In this document: positions 1 to 6,661 of the stretch, in pieces
Layout of the letters: the number at the start of each line of letters is the position of its first letter
How positions within the stretch are numbered: the first letter of the stretch is position 1
Assembly (NCBI GenBank): GCA_012514415.1
Contig: JAAZAH010000079.1
Location: forward strand, 1-8,257
Direction: 5' to 3'
Source: Sandaracinaceae bacterium
GTDB lineage: Bacteria; Myxococcota_A; Polyangia; Polyangiales; Houyiibacteriaceae
Length of the DNA: 8,257 bases
The notes under the pieces: generated by a model
The model's input: the letters and a program-made list of their open reading frames with translations, nothing else
Databases searched by the model: none
What the model was told of the DNA's origin: nothing
Translations under genes and position numbers: made by a program

Positions 1-2
1 CC

Positions 3-1385
3 GTGCACATTCCGCCGCCCGGGCCGGGAGAGCCGCGTGAGCTGCATTTCCCGAAGACCGAATCGCGAGCGCTCGAAAGCGGCCTTCAGATTTTGACGGC
101 GCCGAGCGAAGGACTCCCCATCGTCTACGCCGAGCTCGTCTTTCGCGTCGGTGACGCGCACGCGCCACGGGATCGCGCCGGCCTCGCGACGCTCACGGCA
201 AAAATGCTCGAACTCGGAACGAAGAAGCGCTCACAGGAGGCACTTGCCGAGGCGATCGAATATCTCGGCGCCTCACTCCATATCTCGAGCGATCCGGACT
301 CGGTGCGCATCCGCATTCGTTCCTTAAGCGAGCATCTCGGGGAGGTGCTCTCGCTCCTAGACGAGATCGGTTTTGATCCATCGTTTGATCAGGCCGAACT
401 CGATAAGCTCAAGCGTCGCGAGCTCGACAGGCTCAACCTGAATCTGGCCAACCCGGACTATCTCTCGCGGATCCATTTTTATGAGGCGCTCTACGGTGAG
501 CATCCCTATGCGGAGCTCGATACGGACGAGGAAGTCATCCAGTCCCTCAAGCGAAGTGACCTAATTTCCTTTCATCAGGCCCATTTCACGCCCGAAAACG
601 CGGTTCTCATTGTGGCGGGCGAGGTGGACGAGGGTTCGCTCCGCGAAGCGATCGATGCAAGCTTCGGAAAGCGCGCGGCCAAGGCAAAGGCCGTTGAGCG
701 CGCGGAGCTTCCCGAACCCAAGCGCGCGCAAGGGACGCGCGTGCTTCTCATCGATCGGCCCGAGAGCGTCCAATCGACGATCCGCATTGGCAACCTCGCT
801 CTCCCTCGGAGCGCGCCCGATTATCTCGCACTCGAAGTGGCCAACGAGGTGCTCGGGGGGTCGGCCTCTTCGCGACTTTTCATGGATCTGCGCGAGAAGC
901 GAAGCCTGACGTACGGCGCCTACAGTGGCGTCGCGAGCCGTGTTGGAGTCGGCCCCTTCGCCGCGATGACGCGCGTTCGTAATGAGGTCACCTTCGAAGC
1001 GATCGACGCCATGTTCGAGCATCTCGCCCGCATCGTCTCTGAGGCGCCGAGTGAGACGGAGCTCGAGGCCGCGAAGAACGCACTCATCCTCTCCTTCCCT
1101 CGCTCGATCGACTCTCTCGGAAAGATTGTCGACCTCCTCGCCGAGCGGGTGCTCTATGGGCTCCCGGATGATTACTGGGACCGATATCGTGAGCAGGTGG
1201 CAGAGATCGGCCTCGAGCAAGCACTCGAAGCCGCGAATCGCTATATCCGTCCGAAGGATGCGCTTCTCGTCGTCGTGGGGAAGGCTTCGGAGCTGGCCGA
1301 GGGACTCCGCCGCTATGGGCCGGTGTCGGTGGTCGATGCGCGTGGGAGCCTCCTGAGAGCGCTTCCCGCGCTCGAAAGCGATTGA
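3..1385 (+). CDS. M16 (pitrilysin/insulinase) family protein, catalytically inactive partner subunit
   Basis: This is a 460-residue two-domain M16 protein of the length usual for bacterial processing-peptidase-like members. The N-terminal domain reads ESGLQILTAP and then a strand block near residues 40-50. At the place of the zinc motif HxxEH it has TLTAK (residues 63-67), so both histidines and the glutamate are missing. The C-terminal M16 domain keeps the family signature SSRLFMDLREKRSLTYG (residues 289-305), whose Arg and Tyr help bind substrate in the family. Known bacterial M16 proteins often come as adjacent pairs, one with HxxEH and one with only the R/Y signature; this looks like the second, so the active partner is probably encoded just upstream, outside the window. 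The chosen start is GTG at base 3; no upstream sequence is available, so the true start could be earlier. A 30-bp gap to glmS suggests co-transcription. Family assignment is sure; the partner role is inferred. Confidence 0.9.
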   Translation: MHIPPPGPGEPRELHFPKTESRALESGLQILTAPSEGLPIVYAELVFRVGDAHAPRDRAGLATLTAKMLELGTKKRSQEALAEAIEYLGASLHISSDPDSVRIRIRSLSEHLGEVLSLLDEIGFDPSFDQAELDKLKRRELDRLNLNLANPDYLSRIHFYEALYGEHPYAELDTDEEVIQSLKRSDLISFHQAHFTPENAVLIVAGEVDEGSLREAIDASFGKRAAKAKAVERAELPEPKRAQGTRVLLIDRPESVQSTIRIGNLALPRSAPDYLALEVANEVLGGSASSRLFMDLREKRSLTYGAYSGVASRVGVGPFAAMTRVRNEVTFEAIDAMFEHLARIVSEAPSETELEAAKNALILSFPRSIDSLGKIVDLLAERVLYGLPDDYWDRYREQVAEIGLEQALEAANRYIRPKDALLVVVGKASELAEGLRRYGPVSVVDARGSLLRALPALESD

Positions 1386-1415
1386 TTTTCATCGATGAGC
1401 GTGGGTTAATCGAGC

Positions 1416-3248
1416 ATGTGCGGCATCGTCGGTTACGTTGGCGAATCCCCGATCAGCCCGATCCTTTTGGACGGACTTCGGCGACTCGAATATCGCGGAT
1501 ATGATTCGGCGGGGCTCGCCGTGCTCACCGATGAGGGTGTCGCGATAAGGCGGGCGGCGGGCAAACTCCGAACGCTCGAGGAGCTGGTGGAGCGCGAGCC
1601 GATCGAAGGCAACGTCGGGATCGGTCATACGCGATGGGCAACGCACGGGCGCCCGTCCGAGGAAAACGCACACCCTCATGTCTCGGGCGATGTCGCCGTC
1701 GTCCATAACGGAATTATCGAAAACCATACCGAGCTGCGCCGCGAGGTGCGGGAGAGCGGCCTCGAGCTCCGAAGCGAAACGGATACCGAGCTCGTGGCGC
1801 ATCTCATCGCGCTCGAACTTGCGAAGGGCTGCGATCTCCGCGAGGCGCTCCTTCGAACCCTTGGCCGCCTCAAGGGTTCCTACGCGATCGCCGCCATCAG
1901 CCCGCGCGTGCCGGGCAAAATCTTTGTCGCGCGCGCCAACTCTCCGCTCGTTCTCGGGCTCGGTGACGGGGAGAACTATTGCGCGAGCGATGTTCCGGCC
2001 CTCCTTCCCTACACGCGCGAGATGATTTTCCTCGAGGATGGAGATCTCGCTGTCGTCGAAGCCGAGCGCGTGAGCATCTTCAACCTGCGTGGCGAAGAGG
2101 TTGAACGTACGCTCCGCCGCATCGATTGGTCGCCTTCGATGGCTGAAAAGGCGGGCTATAAGCATTTCATGTTGAAGGAGATCTTTGAGCAGCCGAGAGC
2201 GCTCGAAGATACCCTTCGCGGTAGGCTCAATCGGGCCGAAGGAAAGATATTTGGCGATGAAATTGGGCTCAGCGACGAGACCATTCGCGGGATCAACCGC
2301 GTGCTCTTTCTCGCGTGCGGAACGAGCCTCCACGCCTCCATCGCCGGACGTTATTGGGTTGAAGCCCTCGCGAAAATTCCGGCGCAGGCCGAGCTGGCCA
2401 GTGAATTCCGAGGAAGGGATCCGATCATCCTTCCGGGTGATCTCGTCGTCGTCGTGAGCCAGAGCGGCGAGACGATCGACACGCTTCTCGCCGCACGTCT
2501 CGCCAAAGAAAAGGGCGCCACCATCGTCGCGATCGCCAATGTGATCGACAGCGCGATTCCGCGGCTTGCGGATGCCGCGTTCTACACGCACGCGGGACCA
2601 GAGATCGGCGTTGCTTCGACCAAATGCTTCACGGCGCAGCTTGCAAATATCTTCATGCTCGCCCTTCATCTAGGGAACGTTCGCGGGGCGATCAGTCCGG
2701 AGCGGAGCGCGGCATTCGTTGAGGCACTCGCGAAATTGCCGCAGAAGATGCACGAGACCCTCTTGGCTTCGCGGCAGCTCGCGTCGAGTCTCGCCAAGCG
2801 CACTCGAGATGCGCAGGATGTCCTCTTTCTTGGGAGGGGCCTGAGCTTTCCAATCGCGCTCGAGGCGGCGTTGAAGCTCAAAGAGGTGAGCTACATCCAC
2901 GCAGAAGGCTATGCCGCGGGGGAGCTCAAGCATGGTCCGATGGCGCTCCTCGACGAGCTGCTCCCTGTGTTCGTGATCCTTCCGCGTGATGAGCAGCGCG
3001 AGCGGACCCTGAGCAACCTCGAGGAAGTGAAGGCGCGAGACGCGCGCGTTGTCGCAGTCGCCACAAGGGGTGATGAGGAGACGTTGGAGAAAGTGGAGGA
3101 TCTCCTCGACATCCCCGAAGTCGAGCCTGAACTCTCTCCCTTTTTGACCATCCTCCCGCTTCAGCTCTTCGCGTATTATGTCGCGGACTTCAAGGGAACG
3201 GATGTCGACCAGCCGCGAAACCTCGCCAAAACCGTGACGGTCGAATAA
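1416..3248 (+). CDS. glmS: Glutamine--fructose-6-phosphate aminotransferase (isomerizing), GlmS
   Basis: This cytoplasmic enzyme makes glucosamine-6-phosphate from fructose-6-phosphate and glutamine, the first committed step to UDP-GlcNAc for peptidoglycan and LPS. It has 610 residues, against about 609 in E. coli. The start is fixed by MCGIVGYVG: Cys2 becomes the N-terminal nucleophile after Met removal. The glutaminase domain shows GHTRWATHG (about residues 70-78) and VVHNGIIENH (about 98-107). Two SIS sugar-isomerase domains follow, with FLACGTSLHA, SQSGET, GPEIGVASTK, and then LGRGLSFPIALEAALKLKE and EGYAAGELKHGP. The end AKTVTVE is the classic GlmS C-terminus. No key residue is missing. 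The Shine-Dalgarno sequence is weak (GTGGG about 10 bases upstream). It lies between a dead M16 gene and a GT2 gene only 10 bp downstream, so it is probably mid-operon. I see no glmS ribozyme in the 30-bp leader, which is too short to hold one. Confidence 0.98.
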   Translation: MCGIVGYVGESPISPILLDGLRRLEYRGYDSAGLAVLTDEGVAIRRAAGKLRTLEELVEREPIEGNVGIGHTRWATHGRPSEENAHPHVSGDVAVVHNGIIENHTELRREVRESGLELRSETDTELVAHLIALELAKGCDLREALLRTLGRLKGSYAIAAISPRVPGKIFVARANSPLVLGLGDGENYCASDVPALLPYTREMIFLEDGDLAVVEAERVSIFNLRGEEVERTLRRIDWSPSMAEKAGYKHFMLKEIFEQPRALEDTLRGRLNRAEGKIFGDEIGLSDETIRGINRVLFLACGTSLHASIAGRYWVEALAKIPAQAELASEFRGRDPIILPGDLVVVVSQSGETIDTLLAARLAKEKGATIVAIANVIDSAIPRLADAAFYTHAGPEIGVASTKCFTAQLANIFMLALHLGNVRGAISPERSAAFVEALAKLPQKMHETLLASRQLASSLAKRTRDAQDVLFLGRGLSFPIALEAALKLKEVSYIHAEGYAAGELKHGPMALLDELLPVFVILPRDEQRERTLSNLEEVKARDARVVAVATRGDEETLEKVEDLLDIPEVEPELSPFLTILPLQLFAYYVADFKGTDVDQPRNLAKTVTVE

Positions 3249-3258
3249 ACCAAGGGGC

Positions 3259-4008
3259 ATGCCTCTGCGAAAGCGAATCGCCGTCGTCGTCCCGGCATAT
3301 TCCGAAGAGGCGTTGATCGAATCGACGCTCCGCTCCATCCCGGGGATCGTCGATGCGATCTACGTTATCGATGACGCGAGCCCCGACGAGACAGTCGCCC
3401 GCGCGCTCTCTGTGGGGGATCCACGTGTCCGCATCACCCGATTTCCTGAGAATCGGGGCGTGGGGGCCGCGATCGCCGAAGGTTACCGGCTCGCCTTCAG
3501 CGGAGGCGCCTCGGTCGCCTGCGTGATGGCGGGCGACAACCAAATGGATCCGGCGGATCTGCGGCACCTTCTCGAGCCCATCCTCGACGGCGAAGCGGAT
3601 TATGTCGTCGGCGATCGACTCTCTTACCCAGGCGCCTTCCGCTTGATGCCTCTGAGTCGCTTCATCGGCAATCACGTGCTAAGCGCGATGAGTCGCATCC
3701 TTCTCGGGCTCGCGATCCGCGACAGTCAGTCGGGGTATACGGCGCTTTCGCGTGAGGGATACGAGCGGATGGATCTCGGGCGGCTCTTTCCCCGCTACGG
3801 TTATCCGAACGATCTATTGGGGCTTGCACGGCTCGGAGGCCTCCGCGTCACCAATGTCACCGTGCGACCGCGTTATGGGGCGGAGAAAAGTGGGATAAGG
3901 CTGCGGCACGCGCTTATTGTGATCCCGATGATCCTTTTGCGCGCCCGGCTTCGACTGATGCGCTCCGGCAGCGCGAACTTGCTTCCCGCTTCGTCGAAAT
4001 CACCGTGA
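3259..4008 (+). CDS. Glycosyltransferase family 2, dolichol/polyprenyl-phosphate sugar synthase-like
   Basis: A 249-residue GT-A fold enzyme that probably moves a sugar from a nucleotide donor to a polyprenyl phosphate or glycan acceptor at the inner face of the membrane. Visible motifs: VVVPAYSEE (residues 9-17), DDASPDET (38-45, nucleotide binding), NRGVGAAI (65-72), and VMAGDNQMDP (89-98, the position of the metal-binding acidic motif). Further on are GDR (118-120), DSQSGYTAL (155-163) and RYGAEKSGI (205-213). This order is that of the DPM/DPG-synthase-like GT2 branch. After SGI there is a short basic and hydrophobic segment (about 217-235) that may sit on the membrane, but there are no full C-terminal transmembrane helices. 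The ATG start is the only reasonable one after the glmS stop; its purine-rich AAGGGG lies one base from the ATG, an unusually short spacing. It overlaps the next gene by 4 bp. Sugar and acceptor cannot be told from sequence. Confidence 0.93.
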   Translation: MPLRKRIAVVVPAYSEEALIESTLRSIPGIVDAIYVIDDASPDETVARALSVGDPRVRITRFPENRGVGAAIAEGYRLAFSGGASVACVMAGDNQMDPADLRHLLEPILDGEADYVVGDRLSYPGAFRLMPLSRFIGNHVLSAMSRILLGLAIRDSQSGYTALSREGYERMDLGRLFPRYGYPNDLLGLARLGGLRVTNVTVRPRYGAEKSGIRLRHALIVIPMILLRARLRLMRSGSANLLPASSKSP

Positions 4009-5189
4009 GGATCGGCGTCTTATCGACAACCTACCCTAGAGACGCATCGGATGCCGCGGGGAGGTTCGTAAAGGATCTTGCAGACGCGCTGGCCGAACGG
4101 GGGCATGATCTCGAGGTGCTCTTCGCCGAGGATCGCACGATTGCGCACCCCACCCTCGATGGCGCGGTCCGGCTTTCTCCCCTTCGATACGCATGGCCGC
4201 GCGCGTTGGAGCGTAGCTTTTATGGTGGAGGAGTGTTCGAGAATCTGAGCCGCGATCCCTTGGCGCTCTTCGGGCTGGCGAGTTTCCCTTGGAGCCTTGC
4301 CCACGCGGCCCGACGCAAAAGCGCGCAGATGGATGCGCTGATTTCGCACTTTTTAGTTCCATCGGGTTGGATCGCTGCCGGAATCGCGCTGCCTCAGATC
4401 GCGATCGCACATTCGGCCGATCTATATTTGCTTGAGCGTCTCCCTGGGAGACGCCAAATCGCGCGCAGAATTGATGAGCGTGCTCGGCTTCTCTTCGTCT
4501 CGGAGCAAGCACGAGCGCGCTTTGAGCGAGTGCTCGGGCGCGGACTTCGTATGGCACCAATCATCTCACCGATGGGCGTCCGGGAGGTTCCCTACGTGGA
4601 GCGCCAAGAGGCACGGCGGTTGCTCTCGCTCGCTGATGACGATCTGGTTTTGGTCTCGCTAGGACGGCTTGTGCCCATCAAAGGCCATGCGAGCGTGATC
4701 GACGCGATCGCAGGCCTAGACGACGTGAGATACGTCATCGGTGGCGCAGGCCCAGAGTCGGAAAATCTCGAGGTGCGCGCGAGGGCGACAGGTGTGGACC
4801 TCAGGCTCCTCGGTGCGCTCGATTCGGTGGGGAAAGCTCAACTCTTTGCGGCGGCCGATGTCTTTGTGCACCCGTCCCTCGTCCTCGAAGGTGGACGAAC
4901 CGAGGGTGTGCCGGTGGCGTTGATGGAGGCACTCGCGGAAGGGTTGCCCACCATCGCAACGCGGGCCGGAGGAATTGCCTCGTATTTCAAGGCCGATAGC
5001 GAACAACTCAGGTTGGTTCCTCCGGGCGATGTGGCGGCGCTGCGCGAGGCCATTGTTGCGTGGCTCAGAGGTCGCCGCGTCTCGCGGAGTCGGTTTCGTC
5101 CAAGCGTCCATCCCGTGCCGCGAGCGGAAGAGCTCGCCTTGCAGCTCGAGGAGGCGCTCAGCGCGCTCGTCTCGATTGGACGGACGTGA
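4005..5189 (+). CDS. Glycosyltransferase family 4 (GT-B fold)
   Basis: A 394-residue retaining glycosyltransferase of the GT4 family. The N-terminal acceptor domain begins MRIGVLSTTYPRDASDAAG, followed by RFVKDLADALAERGH (residues 20-34). HFLVPSGWIAAG (115-126) and HSADLY (136-141) are usual GT4 elements. The C-terminal donor domain has SLGRLVPIKG (218-227, the GR..xxKG phosphate-binding loop), IGGAGPE (245-251) and the EX7E motif with Glu300 and Glu308 in EGVPVALMEALAEG. There is no signal peptide or transmembrane segment, so it is cytosolic or peripheral. The GTG start shares bases with the TGA of the GT2 gene (GTGA at 4005-4008), which fixes the start and implies translational coupling. 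It is the last gene of the operon; the next gene is convergent 81 bp away. It probably works in the same glycan or glycolipid pathway as the GT2 protein. Donor and acceptor are unknown. Confidence 0.94.
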   Translation: MRIGVLSTTYPRDASDAAGRFVKDLADALAERGHDLEVLFAEDRTIAHPTLDGAVRLSPLRYAWPRALERSFYGGGVFENLSRDPLALFGLASFPWSLAHAARRKSAQMDALISHFLVPSGWIAAGIALPQIAIAHSADLYLLERLPGRRQIARRIDERARLLFVSEQARARFERVLGRGLRMAPIISPMGVREVPYVERQEARRLLSLADDDLVLVSLGRLVPIKGHASVIDAIAGLDDVRYVIGGAGPESENLEVRARATGVDLRLLGALDSVGKAQLFAAADVFVHPSLVLEGGRTEGVPVALMEALAEGLPTIATRAGGIASYFKADSEQLRLVPPGDVAALREAIVAWLRGRRVSRSRFRPSVHPVPRAEELALQLEEALSALVSIGRT

Positions 5190-5270
5190 GCGCGGATCTG
5201 GTGCGGCCCTTACTTCGGACTCTTGTTTTCTGCGATCTCGAGTGGGGCGAGGTTGCCCCGGCGTTTGGCT

Positions 5271-5984
5271 TCAGGGACGCACGACGTCGGTTTTACGCGG
5301 GGGCGTGTAGCGGAAGGTGCGATCGGGGACGTCGCGATCGAAACGAGGCCTTTTGAAATCGAAGCGGTTTCGGTTTCCAGCCGCGTCGAGGATGAGCACG
5401 CGTCGAATGATGCCGGCACGCTTGCCCCCGACCTCCGCAATGGTGACGTAGAAGACGAGGCGTTCAAAATGAGGCGTTGGGCGTTTCGGGAGTAGCTCGA
5501 GCATATAACCGGCTGGAAAGTCACGCCGATCGGGGTCGAGGAGGCGGACGGTAAAATCCTCGAGGAGGTCCCCGGTGCCCGTGAGGAAGGCGAAGACTTC
5601 GGGGAGTTGCTCCTCTTCGAGTCGGCGAATGATGAGCTGGCCGCGATCCTCGCCCTCTTCAGGAGGCTGGTAGATTTTGAGCTCTTTTCCGTCGCTGACG
5701 AAGACCTGGGAGTTCTTTCCCGCGTAATCGAAGCGCATCTTGCCGGGTTTTTTGAAGACGACTTTGCCGCGGGCTTGTTCGGTGCGGTCGTAGATGCGCG
5801 TGTATTGGGTTTGCTCGAATTCGGCCTCGAAGACGCGGGTCTGATCGTAGAAGGCTTGGACGAGGCGTGTGACCTCTTCCGCCCCGAGGTCTTCTTGCGC
5901 GGCACTTAGGCGCGGTGCGATGAGACCAGCGATGAGCGCTGAAAGGCCGAGGGCGAAGACAAACTGTGAATGGGCTCGGGGCAT
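5271..5984 (-). CDS. lolA: Outer-membrane lipoprotein carrier protein, LolA-like
   Basis: A 237-residue periplasmic protein that by family carries lipoproteins from the LolCDE complex to the outer membrane. A signal peptide is visible: a short basic start (MPRAH), a hydrophobic core to about residue 24, and a likely cut after SAA (residues 27-29). The mature part has LolA hallmarks: FEAEFEQTQYTR, then GKVVFKKPGKMRFDY, QVFVSDGKELKIYQP, the Leu/Glu-rich segment before FLTGTGDLLEDFTV, and FERLVFYVT near the end. I chose ATG at 5984 because GAGAGAG lies 7 bases upstream of it; a GTG two codons earlier (5990) is too close to this site. Its 3' end faces the GT4 gene. No partner gene such as lolB or lolCDE is in view, so exact orthology to E. 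coli LolA rather than a LolA-fold relative is likely but not proven. Confidence 0.9.
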   Translation of the reverse strand: MPRAHSQFVFALGLSALIAGLIAPRLSAAQEDLGAEEVTRLVQAFYDQTRVFEAEFEQTQYTRIYDRTEQARGKVVFKKPGKMRFDYAGKNSQVFVSDGKELKIYQPPEEGEDRGQLIIRRLEEEQLPEVFAFLTGTGDLLEDFTVRLLDPDRRDFPAGYMLELLPKRPTPHFERLVFYVTIAEVGGKRAGIIRRVLILDAAGNRNRFDFKRPRFDRDVPDRTFRYTPPRKTDVVRP

Positions 5985-6126
5985 GGACACACTCTCTCTT
6001 TATCCCAAAAACGCGCTTGCTACGATTCGATTCATTTCGAAGGCTCGCACGCTGGCGATTTTAGGGGAGGAGTAGGGGCAGGTTCTGCGGACCGACGCAC
6101 CCGCGGCGCGCCCCCAAAGCCGGTTG

Positions 6127-6148
6127 CGGCAAAGACCCGGCAAAGACC
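6127..6148. repeat. Perfect 11-bp tandem duplication
   Basis: The unit CGGCAAAGACC occurs twice back to back (6127-6137 and 6138-6148). It lies 28 bp before the terminator hairpin in the divergent gap. It could be a replication-slippage product, a repeated protein-binding site on the DNA, or part of a short transcript. Its function is unknown. Confidence 0.8.
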
Positions 6149-6176
6149 TAGGTTGATTTTGCGGGCATCGGTTGCG

Positions 6177-6205
6177 CGTGGGTTTCGCGGAAACCCACGA
6201 TTTTT
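6177..6205 (+). terminator. Strong intrinsic terminator, + strand
   Basis: Bases 6177-6186 (CGTGGGTTTC) pair perfectly with 6190-6199 (GAAACCCACG) around a 3-base loop, and five T follow after one A (6201-6205). On the opposite strand no T run follows, so it works rightward only. No + strand gene ends here: the upstream neighbour is transcribed leftward and the next + gene starts at 6322. It could end a small RNA or act as an attenuator in the leader of the DUF465 gene. Confidence 0.75.
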
Positions 6206-6215
6206 CCCTGAACGC

Positions 6216-6245
6216 TTGAAGGGGGCCGTCCGGATTATGTAGCTT
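6216..6245 (+). promoter_or_regulatory. Possible sigma70-type promoter of the DUF465 gene
   Basis: TTGAAG (6216-6221) and TAGCTT (6240-6245) are separated by 18 bases and lie between the terminator at 6205 and the gene start at 6322. The -10 match is weak (TA...T only). A similar TTGATG/TAGCTT pair is seen upstream of the ferredoxin gene, which gives slight extra support. If the terminator at 6205 is efficient, the gene needs a promoter in this interval. Confidence 0.25.
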
Positions 6246-6294
6246 AGAGGCGAGGCGCCCGAGCGCTGCTTTCTTGCTTTCGAACGACCACCGC

Positions 6295-6314
6295 GCCGCA
6301 CATGCGGCAGGAGA
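6295..6314 (+). promoter_or_regulatory. Ribosome binding site with abutting dyad
   Basis: AGGAGA (6309-6314) is the site that decides the DUF465 start at 6322. Directly before it, GCCGC (6295-6299) and GCGGC (6304-6308) form a 5-bp stem with a 4-base loop. The stem ends at the base before the ribosome binding site, so it could affect access or be an operator. The ribosome binding site is clear; a regulatory role for the dyad is inference. Confidence 0.5.
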
Positions 6315-6321
6315 CGCAGAG

Positions 6322-6522
6322 ATGACGAGAAGCAGAGGATCCCGAGAGGCACGTAACTTCCTTCAGAGACGGCTCCGAACCGAGCACTCTCGCCTTGACC
6401 GCGCAATCGCTCGCCTAGAGGCGCAGCTGCACCTCACGCCCGATGATGAGCGCATGCTCAAGCAGATGAAGAAGGAAAAACTTCTTGCGAAGGATCGTCT
6501 GAGCCGGCTCGAGATGAGCTGA
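6322..6522 (+). CDS. DUF465 / YdcH-like small coiled-coil protein
   Basis: A 66-residue, highly charged, helical protein. The C-terminal half matches the DUF465 (YdcH) pattern: LTPDDERMLKQMKKEKLLAKDRL, read here at about residues 38-60. The family is small, widespread in Proteobacteria and of unproven function. The N-terminal half (REARNFLQRRLRTEHSRL, then DRAIARLEAQL) continues the heptad-like pattern, so the whole protein may be a coiled coil. There is no signal peptide or membrane segment. The start is ATG 6322 because AGGAGA (6309-6314) lies 7 bases before it. An upstream in-frame ATG at 6274 would add 16 residues that look unlike the family and lacks a comparable site. It is divergent from lolA and convergent with the lipoprotein gene, so it is probably a single-gene unit. 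Family call is good; the role is unknown. Confidence 0.85.
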   Translation: MTRSRGSREARNFLQRRLRTEHSRLDRAIARLEAQLHLTPDDERMLKQMKKEKLLAKDRLSRLEMS

Positions 6523-6606
6523 AAGAGGCCTGCTCCGACGCGTTCCAGTGCCTTGAGCGTGCGTTCGAGTCGCGTTCGGTGCCGCCGCCCTATGCGCCCC
6601 AACTCA

Positions 6607-6652
6607 GGGGGACGGCTCCGCTCCGCGCGCTAGGTCGGGTTCCGTCCCGCCC
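6607..6652. other. GC-rich inverted repeat in convergent gap
   Basis: GGGACGG (6609-6615) pairs with CCGTCCC (6642-6648) around a GC-rich 26-base loop, between the ends of the DUF465 gene (6522) and the lipoprotein gene (6662). No T run follows on either strand, so it is not a standard intrinsic terminator. It may be a factor-dependent or 3'-end stabilising structure. The rest of the 139-base gap shows nothing I can name. Confidence 0.35.
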
Positions 6653-6661
6653 TGCCTCGCG

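Larger units (their letters stand above)
5985..6321. other. Divergent intergenic region with orphan terminator
   Basis: These 337 bases separate the lolA-like gene (-) and the DUF465 gene (+). I see no convincing protein gene or tRNA. It should hold the promoters of both flanking genes. It also holds an 11-bp tandem repeat (6127-6148), an 8-bp direct repeat CGGTTGCG (6121-6128 and 6169-6176), an 8-bp palindrome ACCTAGGT (6146-6153), a strong + strand terminator (6177-6205) and a dyad next to the DUF465 ribosome binding site (6295-6308). The terminator placed between two divergent starts suggests a short + strand transcript ending at about 6205. Confidence 0.6.

Noticed and set aside
561..1220. 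Minus-strand frame of 219 codons inside the M16 gene
   Set aside because: It is a shadow of the M16 coding sequence, with no motif of its own.
1386..1415. glmS ribozyme or riboswitch before glmS
   Set aside because: The gap is only 30 bases, far too short for the glmS ribozyme, and the upstream sequence is M16 coding DNA.
1389..2669. Long minus-strand reading frame of 426 codons opposite glmS
   Set aside because: It lies fully antisense to a textbook glmS. It is Arg- and Asp-rich, shows no family motif, and is explained by the codon bias of GC-rich DNA.
2670..3338. Minus-strand frame of 222 codons opposite the glmS end and GT2 start
   Set aside because: It is antisense to two genes with clear family motifs and has no recognisable domain or ribosome binding site.
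5244..5259. GGGGC/GCCCC hairpin between the GT4 and lolA gene ends
   Set aside because: The stem is only 5 bp and no T run follows on either strand, so it does not qualify as an intrinsic terminator.
5210..5905. Second minus-strand frame of 231 codons over lolA
   Set aside because: It is very rich in Ser, Arg and Pro and lies in another frame of the LolA-like gene, which has all the family hallmarks.
6032..6406. Minus-strand frame of 124 codons across the divergent gap
   Set aside because: It crosses a strong terminator hairpin and the DUF465 start, has unlikely composition, and has no ribosome binding site or family match.
6523..6661. Possible tRNA or structured RNA in the convergent gap
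   Set aside because: No T-loop signature GTTCGAnnC in a proper context, no acceptor stem pairing, and no conserved RNase P, tmRNA or SRP motifs.
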